From Hymenoscyphus infarciens (Eukaryota; Ascomycota; Leotiomycetes; Helotiales; Helotiaceae), in NCBI GenBank assembly GCA_001414345.1, contig LLCB01000121.1, positions 98,538 through 162,537 of the forward strand: 64,000 nt of DNA, read 5' to 3'. Positions 56,704-64,000 of this stretch are shown in pieces. The notes below the pieces were generated by a model, which saw nothing but the letters and a program-made list of their open reading frames with translations, did not search any database and was not told the origin of the DNA. The position numbers were made by a program, and so were the translations under genes. Positions within the stretch are counted from its first letter, which is position 1. Each line of letters begins with the position of its first letter.

Positions 56704-58647
56704 TTATTGAGTAGCCGCCACACACCAATGTCTGTGGAATACCCATGCACTCTTCTGGCACTCCTTGCTGCAGTATTTCGTCCTCCTGCATCTCCGGCAT
56801 TTCGCGAATTGCCTGGTGTATTCTTCCCACTTCCCACATTGGTAGTAAGCACACTGTCTGATGCCTCCTCTGCTATCGTCCTTTCGGCACAAATTCCGCA
56901 TCACAACTCCGGCCCAATATTGCATATCTTGGCTGTGATGTCGAACAGTAAACTTTTCCACTAGTGGGAAGATGTTGAAATCGTCTGGAAGAAGGTACTC
57001 TTCTTCCTCTGAATCGCAAGCCGAGCTGCATGCCGTAGGTGAGGAGGAGGAGGAGGAGGAGGACGATGGCGAAAACGAATTGGACTCATCAACATCTAGA
57101 AGATGAAGTTCCGATCCAATCTTGAGTTTTGGTACAAGATGCGATCGTTGAAAATACGATCGCAAGTTACAGTACTTGGAAACATACGCGAGCAACTGAA
57201 GTGACATGAGAACATCTTCGTCTCTTGGCATCGCAGCCAGAACTTGTCCATTTGTGGGGGTTGGTCTGTCGAGAAGATATCGAGGGATCGTGGCATTAGG
57301 CATAACTGGAGGGGTGTTTGCGACAGTTGGTTGTGCGGGAGAGAGGCCCATAGTTGGGCCAGTTGGGGTTGTGGCGTCATTAATCATGCTGCCGTCAAGG
57401 ACAGAACGATGGGTGATATTAAAGGTCCCAGCATCTTGGGCTTCCGATACGGTTGGGGTGGTTAGTCCAAGAGGGGTTTCGACTGCTGTGATCATGCTAT
57501 CCCCCTCGTCCATGCTGATGTCCTGTATATTGATTGGTGATTGAATTTCACCAGCGGTAACTGTGCTAACGCCTGACATTTCGGGATCGCCAGACTCGTC
57601 AGATGCCATGCTATCAGCGCTGGGGTCTTCCTGATCCCCAGCCATTGATGCTTGATGCCTGATTGACGGTCTTCTGCGGGAACGAACCGCGGGGGCAGAC
57701 ATCGAGGTAGGTCGAACCGTTGGTGACCTCAATTGATTAGGGGGAGGTAGAGGCGTGGTGGGAGATTCTGGTTGAGAGGTCATGCCGCTATGAATTCCCG
57801 GCACCATTGATGGCAGACGATCCACATCACGAACAGGCCTGAGATTGAATCCATCTGCAGCATCCATCGAAGGAACGGCAGAAGCCAGTGGCTGTATGTT
57901 GTGTCGGGAAGGAGGTAAGAAGTGTTGCCTGGCATCTTGAGCTCTGTGGTGATGATGGTGGTGGTGGTGTCTGTGACCGGAAAAGGTGGTTCGTTCAGGG
58001 GGAGATGTGACTGCAAAGGCTGGCCCGGTGGGTGTTATTTCCATTGGGTCGGTCGCGGTCAACGGAGGATTGGCAAAAGTGGCGGGGATCTCGATTGATG
58101 GGGGAGGAGCTTGTCTCCTCGAAGGTCTGAATTCGGACTCGAATCGTGAGACCCGGTTCCCAAATGAAGCCCCTTTGTGGGAGCTTCGATGCTCCCCCGA
58201 CCGAGAATGGTGACGCGATTCAGCCAACGCCTTATTCTTCGCCTCCTCTGCCTTTTCTCGACACCTATCAACCACCTTGATGTAATTATCGAGTATCGTA
58301 GCAATTACGGGGACCATGTCCGCTTCCACCACTCTGGTGCGGACATTCTCCGATCCTCGGACCCCGATGTTCACCACGCATTGAAATGCCAAATTCCATT
58401 TCCACATATCCATCATATCCTTACTCCTGCCAGCCTTCAAGAGGCATACTAGCCTCTCTACGCCGCCATCGACTGTGAGGATGTCCCTGATTCGGGCCGA
58501 GGATGTGGTAAGATAGGCAAGATGGTTGAGGGAATTGATGAGAGGGAGGGTTGATGTACAGTCGAGGGCTCTGCGATCGTACAGGGCCGTTGTGATGCCC
58601 ACGGATGCCTTGTTGACATTGGGGATACTGAAATTGACTTCCCTCAT
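56704..58647 (-). CDS. MUB1: Zinc-MYND protein Mub1/samB
   Basis: Single exon, 647 residues from ATG 58647. The open frame extends six codons further upstream without an ATG. The N-terminus MREVNFSIPNVNKAS, then TTALYDRRALDCTSTLPLIN and GGVERLVCLLK, is the armadillo-like region of samB of Aspergillus (morphogenesis) and Mub1 of yeast. Yeast Mub1 binds the Ubr2 ubiquitin ligase and the Rad6 E2 in turnover of the proteasome-gene activator Rpn4. The middle is disordered with an eight-histidine run and serine tracts. The C-terminus holds the MYND finger at 599-642 (C-x4-C, C-x2-C, YC-x3-C, H-x-H-x-C). The samB/MUB1 identity is secure; the ubiquitin role in this organism is by homology. Confidence 0.95.
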   Translation of the reverse strand: MREVNFSIPNVNKASVGITTALYDRRALDCTSTLPLINSLNHLAYLTTSSARIRDILTVDGGVERLVCLLKAGRSKDMMDMWKWNLAFQCVVNIGVRGSENVRTRVVEADMVPVIATILDNYIKVVDRCREKAEEAKNKALAESRHHSRSGEHRSSHKGASFGNRVSRFESEFRPSRRQAPPPSIEIPATFANPPLTATDPMEITPTGPAFAVTSPPERTTFSGHRHHHHHHHHRAQDARQHFLPPSRHNIQPLASAVPSMDAADGFNLRPVRDVDRLPSMVPGIHSGMTSQPESPTTPLPPPNQLRSPTVRPTSMSAPAVRSRRRPSIRHQASMAGDQEDPSADSMASDESGDPEMSGVSTVTAGEIQSPINIQDISMDEGDSMITAVETPLGLTTPTVSEAQDAGTFNITHRSVLDGSMINDATTPTGPTMGLSPAQPTVANTPPVMPNATIPRYLLDRPTPTNGQVLAAMPRDEDVLMSLQLLAYVSKYCNLRSYFQRSHLVPKLKIGSELHLLDVDESNSFSPSSSSSSSSSPTACSSACDSEEEEYLLPDDFNIFPLVEKFTVRHHSQDMQYWAGVVMRNLCRKDDSRGGIRQCAYYQCGKWEEYTRQFAKCRRCRRTKYCSKECQKSAWVFHRHWCVAATQ

Positions 58648-59490
58648 GATGAGGTTGTGCCGCAATATCGCGGTGTAGGAAGGGGGTTATTCGTCGCCTG
58701 AGTGTTTCAGCTGTCTGAGGGCCGATGATTATGAGTGTAAAAAGTCAAGCCGATGTAGCTTGCTTGGATGAAAACTCGAAGATGCCGGTCGGAATTCTGA
58801 CGGGGAAATCGAAAGTAGTTTGCGGTGGTGGGTAGTAAATGTAGGATGGCTCGTGGTCGGGCGTGATTCGAATGCCGGTCGCCTCGAGAGGAATTACGCT
58901 ATCGAAGCACCGGGTGTGCCGTGAAAGAATCGAACAAACGGCGGACAATTATCGAAAAGGGTATAATATGGTATGTAGATTCGAAAATTCGATGGGGGGC
59001 GAGAAGGGGCAAGGTAGGAGAAGGCGTGAGGAGGTTGGGATGATTCAGGGTGATTTGCAATCGAGGGAGGTCGGATTGGGATTCGGAGAACAGTGGTCGT
59101 TCGGGAGGTTTTCTGGGGGCGGCGACGGGTATAATGCAGTATCCCAGACAGACTTTCTCGCAACACCTTTTCTTCACGATGGGATGTTGGTTGTTGGTCG
59201 TCTTTCTTGGGTGGAGGGAGAGTGAAGGAAGAATCTGAGAGATTTGAGATTGTTGGAACAGAGACGGGAGACGGGGAGTCGAGGCGAGGACTAACGAAAA
59301 CGGCCGTGCTTTGATTAGGGTGGTGCTGGTGCCGGTGAAATTGCGAGGGTTGGAGTTTTAGAATGCCAAGAGGGGGAAGACAATGCAAGAGAGTTGTGAA
59401 TGGAATTAAATTGCCCGCACCGATGATTGTCAAAGAGGGAAGTTGAGGAGAGGGATAAGAGGGAGAATGGGTAGAGAGAGAGGAGGGAAG

Positions 59491-59526
<36 letters not shown>
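59491..59526. repeat. (GA)n microsatellite
   Basis: A nearly perfect GA run upstream of MUB1; on the transcript strand it is a CT-rich tract, common in fungal leaders. Confidence 0.9.
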
Positions 59527-60329
59527 GGATGAGGTTGGATGCGTTGTTTCGAGGGGAGCGAGAGGAGGCGGAAAATGGGGTCTACTCTATAGCTGGGCCG
59601 GGCTGCTTTGCTTAGGCTTGGCAGTTTTGGCGGTTCTAGAGTCACGGGCGCACACTGAAGGGACACGCTGAACGCACGCTAAAGTACCTAACATTCGATG
59701 GGGGCGACATGCGAAAATTTAGTGGGCATGGAAGGTCTTGTTTAGCATCTGTACTGTTTTGCGGGCAGCGGTGAACCTGAGTCAGCCAGAGCGGCGAAGG
59801 GTCGTGGCATTTGATATCAAATTCGCACTGACTTTGTATCTGCAGCACGAGAAGGATTATTACTCTCTTTGGACCTCGTCTGAAAAGAGGTCTCGAAGCA
59901 TGTTTATACAATGCAAGCAAATCAGCACCATCCACCGAACCCAGGGCAAGCGAGCAAGCGAGCAAGCAAGCAGCAAGCAGCAAGCAGGAAGCAGAGATTC
60001 CACGCAGTGACCCAAAGCGAAGGCCAAGCCATAGAACAGCGGTTCCCGGCCTTCCAGAAGGTGTTTACGTGGTGTATCAACAAAAACATGCCATGATCAA
60101 AATATTGACATCTCCTATCTGGCCTGGGTCCCCAGCAAAAGCTCCGAGTTCCAAGGTCAACCCAAATCTCGATGCCACAAGACCAGAGTAAACAAAAACT
60201 GGATTCTAAAGAGCCTGAAGTGAAGATGACGGCGTTTCAAAAACGCTGGACCAGCTGCACTGCAGTGCAAGCAACAGCGGAAGCATTCAAGCAGGACTTC
60301 AGGCTGGAAGCGAAGCGCCTGCGCTAAAG

Positions 60330-60351
60330 GCGAGGCGAGGCGAGGCGAGGC
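60330..60351 (+). repeat. (AGGCG)n tandem repeat
   Basis: Four to five copies of aggcg, the last followed by tggg. Confidence 0.85.
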
Positions 60352-61299
60352 GTGGGACTACTCCGTACATACACTCTTCTTTCAGGTCTAGAAAGATTGA
60401 TAGATGATTGAATTCTGGGAGGTTCTGACTCTTCGCCTCATGCGTTATATACCAGCGAAATTAGAAGTATCAGGGACTGCGTGCATCGCATCCTCTTCTC
60501 TCCGCCGTACTTGACTTGATACTCCCATGTCCCACGCGCATCATGCATCATGCATGCTATGCTTGAATTATGCTTGAATTATGCTTGGTGGTGTGTACTT
60601 TAGGTGTTCAGTTAAGTACTCGCGGCTGCTTTGGTCTTGCCTGCTAGTAGCGGCCGTCGGCACGGGAGCTGCCATGCCCACCCTCGAATTTTGGTTTTGG
60701 TCTTGGTCTTGCCCGGTCGAGGAAAGCTAAAATGACCCGACTTGCAGACCCCTCCCGAGTCCAGCTTTCCAGAAGATCAGACCAAACTCAAAGTGGCACT
60801 GTCACTGTACTGTCACTGTACTGTCACCTCATCCTATCTTCTTCAAGCTTTCAACTGGCATATTTAGCTTCACAAAGACGTAGATTACAAGTACCACTCT
60901 ACCCTACACCTACCCTTAGAATTAGGAGAATGGAATATGGCCTCATACTTCGTAACCCCATCGACCGAGCAAGTGGATTGGATTGGGTATACCTCCGTAA
61001 GGATTAGAACCCTCGACGTCCATCCTTTCCCAAATCAGCGACGCCTATCGCGGATCTGCCAATCGAACGACTTCTCCGCAAGCCAAGCAGCAAGCCAGCA
61101 AGCCAGCAAGCCAGCACCAGCCAGCCAGCCGCCATCCGTCACCTCGGCCTGGCGTCAACAGAGTCTACTCCAGCGCTTAGGCTTGAATTAGCTCACGCCA
61201 ACTCCTCCTCCACAATCCAATCCACTCCACTCACCCACTCACCTCCTCCAGACGCCTACTAAAAGCGTCACCTCTGGCATATGTCCTACACCCCCTGCT

Positions 61300-64000
61300 A
61301 GGCCTTCTTATGCCACGTCGTAAGTCGTAGACAAGGTATAACAAGGCTAAAAACCCCTATAGAGGACTCGCTACAGAGCTAGCGGCTATATAGAATCGGA
61401 CCTTAAATACTAGCTACTACTTATATAACTATATATAACTATATATAACCTTATAATTTACCCCTTAGTATAAATAAATAAGTATACCTCTTTTTTTTTA
61501 TAATTTTTTACAATATCTCCTCTAATATCTAAACATCTTATAATACTTATATATATATTATAAGAGATAGATAGCCTTATTTAATATAAGGTTTATTTTC
61601 TTATATACTCTTTACTAGACGAGGATATAGTTAAGAATAACCTTCTATAGTTTTTATACTCTAAGTATATTTAGAACTAGGTCTTTAAAGTAGATTAGTA
61701 GGATTAGAATAACCTTACCTATAACGTAAACTCTTAATTACTTTAAGTATGTATTTAAGCGTGAAACCTATATTATAATAATCTTCTATTATATAGTATA
61801 ATACCTAGTACTACTCTACTAGGATCCCCCTTCTATTAGATCTATATAAAGCTTAATAATATAATAATAATACTTTTAGACTAGGTTAAAAATCTCTAAA
61901 TAGATTATATTAAAAAGTACTATAAAAAAGATAATCTTACCTAAAATAATTAAGTTAAATATTTTACTAATACTATTTTTACTCTTCCTCTATTACTAAA
62001 TATTTACTCTAATAAAGAAAGTCTTACTATTAGAGCTCCTATTCTCCTAGAAAGGAATATATAGTAGTATTAGAAGCTACATTACTTAAAGTATTATAAG
62101 TCTATCTTTCTTAACTTACTTATTCTATGTTCTAATTATATTAGTAACTAGATAAACAATTACTTACTTAATATATCTACTATAGGCTTAGACTATCTAG
62201 TTAGTTACCTTTATATATCTCTTCTAGGTCCTTTACTACCTCTTTAACCCTTACTTTTAAAGACAACTATAATTTAGATTTTAAAACCTATCTATAAGTA
62301 ATAGGCTAATATAACAAGTATATAATTAGTATAGAAAGAGCTATTAGAGAGAACTATAATACTATAGTTTATTATCTTTTTAACTATCTTAGTATTTATT
62401 ATAAGACACTTATATAAAAGTACTAAGATTATCTCTTCTTTACTATAGTCTTATAGAAGCGTCTTCGAGGTTAGTAAGATATTTATACTTTAGCTTAGGC
62501 TTAGGCTTAGGCTTAGAATACTTTTATACTTTAGTACTTTAGTATATTAGATTTAAATATAAATACTAGTAAACGTGGATTTAGGTTAGCTTTAGTTTAG
62601 AATTAGGGTTTATTTAGCTAGGTTTAGGATTAGCTAGAAGGATTAAAATTAGGCTTAGGTAAGACTTAATTAGGTTTAGATTAAGCTTAGATTAAGGTGT
62701 ATATATGTATATATATGTTTAATAATATTTTTCTAATACCTTAGTATATTATGCTATTTATATAACTTCTTAATTACTTCTTATCTTATAACCTTAAACT
62801 TAAATTCTTTTAATATTAAATAGATAATATAATATTATAAATTCTTATTTATAACTTATATATATAGAGTATTTACTTTAGTACTAGGAATAGCTTAAGA
62901 ACCTAGCCTTCCTTTCTTTTAATTATCTATCTTGTTAAAGTAAAACTCTTAAGACTCTATTACTTATAAGTACCTGTTTTAAGCTTAGATTAATTAATAA
63001 TTGAACTCTATATTTAAGACCCTTTTTCTAATATCTTTATAATTATATACTATATATTAGCTAGAAGTAAATATTAGATTAATAAAACTATCTTTATTAT
63101 ACTTAATCTTTATACTAGATAGCTTTAAGTTAATGTCTTTAGAACAATACTTAGGTATTTTCTAAAGTATTATAGAAGCTCTTAGTAGAGGAAGTTACTA
63201 AGAAAGAGCTAGGATATATATTAGTAGAAGGGGGTTTTTATAATAGTAATATATAAGAGAAGGAATATAGAGAAGAAGAGGATAATTTAGATACTAAAAT
63301 ACTATAAATATAAGAGAGTAAGAAAAAAGGAGATAAGACTAAAGAGGATAAGTTAGATATTAAATTAGAAAGGAGAGTAAGAGAAATCTAAGATAAGATA
63401 GAGATAGAGGTTAATTATATATTATAAAAGATAGAGAAAAGGATTAATAAAGTAAATTAAGAGATTAGAAAGCGAAAGAGAGAGATAACTAAATAAATTT
63501 TAAGCCTTTATAGTATACTAGTATTCAAAAGTATATATTATTATATATAAATATATAAATATAGAGAGTAATATCTAAGAAATACTACTACTTAAGTCTC
63601 TATTAAAAGTAGTAGTACTACTAAAGTATCTTTAATTAACTAATAATAAGTTTATTATATAAATTAATATAGAATTAGATAGTTTTAGCGCCTCTTTCGC
63701 ACATATATAATTTAATTTAGTAATATAACATTTCTATATAGGTATAGTATTAAAAAATATATATATATCTCTAATTATATTATAGACTATATTTAATTAC
63801 TATTTAGCGTATTATATATATATTAGTATATATATTTAAGATATAGAGCTATTAAGTACTAATAATAGTAGAAAGTCTTTATATATATAAAGGTTAAAAG
63901 CTAAGAGCTTAAAAGAGTATATTATTTGTTTTTAGTAGTATATAACTTTATATATATATTTAAAGAAAGTATAAGCAAAGGTATATACTATAATATATAT
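61300..64000. repeat. AT-rich RIP-mutated block running to the window end
   Basis: Begins near 61330 and continues to the last base. TA-rich, stop-riddled, CA/TG-poor. Contains a degenerate TTAGG/TTAGC-type hexamer stretch at 62490-62700. No recognisable element protein could be read. Confidence 0.7.
62490..62700. repeat. Degenerate TTAGGN/CTTAGG hexamer-like stretch
   Basis: Starts with four exact cttagg copies and continues with ttaggttag, ttagggttta, gctaggtttaggattag and attaggcttaggt. The hexamer-like rhythm is obvious but degenerate. Confidence 0.6.

Larger units (their letters stand above)
58648..61300. other. Gene-free interval with simple repeats
   Basis: Promoter and long leader side of MUB1, with a (GA)n tract at 59491-59526, a run of gcaagcga/gcaagcaag/cagcaag units at 59947-59992, an AGGCG run at 60330-60351, small atgcttgaatt repeats near 60560-60585 and (CAAGCCAG)n near 61085-61120. 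No gene supported. Confidence 0.55.

Noticed and set aside
60985..61030. Minus-strand GGGTTCTAATCC near 61000 as a tRNA T-loop
   Set aside because: No matching acceptor stem and no A-box at the right distance.
62490..62520. Telomere
   Set aside because: The exact units read CTTAGG, not TTAGGG, and the tract is short, degenerate and embedded in other sequence.

Overview
The window is nuclear DNA of a filamentous ascomycete (Pezizomycotina). The evidence is short introns of about 47-61 nt with GT...AG ends and CTAAC/CTAAT-like branch sites, fungal protein families (Egh16-like secreted protein, 2EXR protein, Mkt1, samB/Mub1 MYND protein, urease accessory protein UreD), and a genome split into gene islands and very AT-rich, stop-riddled blocks of the kind made by repeat-induced point mutation (RIP). 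A leotiomycete is a reasonable guess, but the class cannot be fixed from the sequence alone.

Layout. 1.5-4.7 kb (-): a large low-complexity protein with tandem repeats and an AT-hook-like tail. 4.7-7.4 kb: gene-free DNA with dispersed and tandem repeats. 7.4-8.05 kb (+): a RING-type protein. 10.5-11.4 kb (+): a secreted Egh16-like protein, followed by a doubtful coiled-coil reading frame at 11.7-12.5 kb. 13.7-14.7 kb (-): UreD, divergent from the cohesin subunit Scc3 at 15.1-18.8 kb (+). 20.7-24.3 kb: an AT-rich decayed block. 24.4-25.0 kb (-): a Myb/SANT-like protein. 26.5-28.1 kb (-): a 2EXR protein. 28.8-30.2 kb (-): a 2-oxoglutarate/Fe(II) oxygenase with six exons. 31.0-33.8 kb (+): Mkt1 with five exons. 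33.8-40.5 kb: no gene seen. 40.5-42.0 kb (-): the tRNA pseudouridine-55 synthase Pus4. 42.6-50.9 kb: AT-rich, including a 6.9-kb element with 170-bp terminal inverted repeats, a decayed integrase-type transposase and a nested miniature element. 51.5-54.1 kb (-): a four-exon protein with an N-terminal RFTS-like region and a C-terminal zinc-finger-like motif. 54.6-55.6 kb: an AT-rich block with a 20-bp satellite. 56.7-58.6 kb (-): the Mub1/samB MYND protein. 58.6-61.3 kb: gene-free with simple repeats. 61.3-64 kb: another AT-rich decayed block.

No operon-like or biosynthetic cluster is evident. The genes are mostly housekeeping (cohesion, urease maturation, tRNA modification, post-transcriptional control, ubiquitin pathway) mixed with lineage-variable ones. 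Most multi-exon models were rebuilt by hand from splice signals and reading-frame continuity. Two leads stand out: the 6.9-kb inverted-repeat element at 44031-50927, and the possible heterochromatin-complex (Raf2/DIM-7-like) gene beside it. Regions marked intergenic were scanned by eye only.
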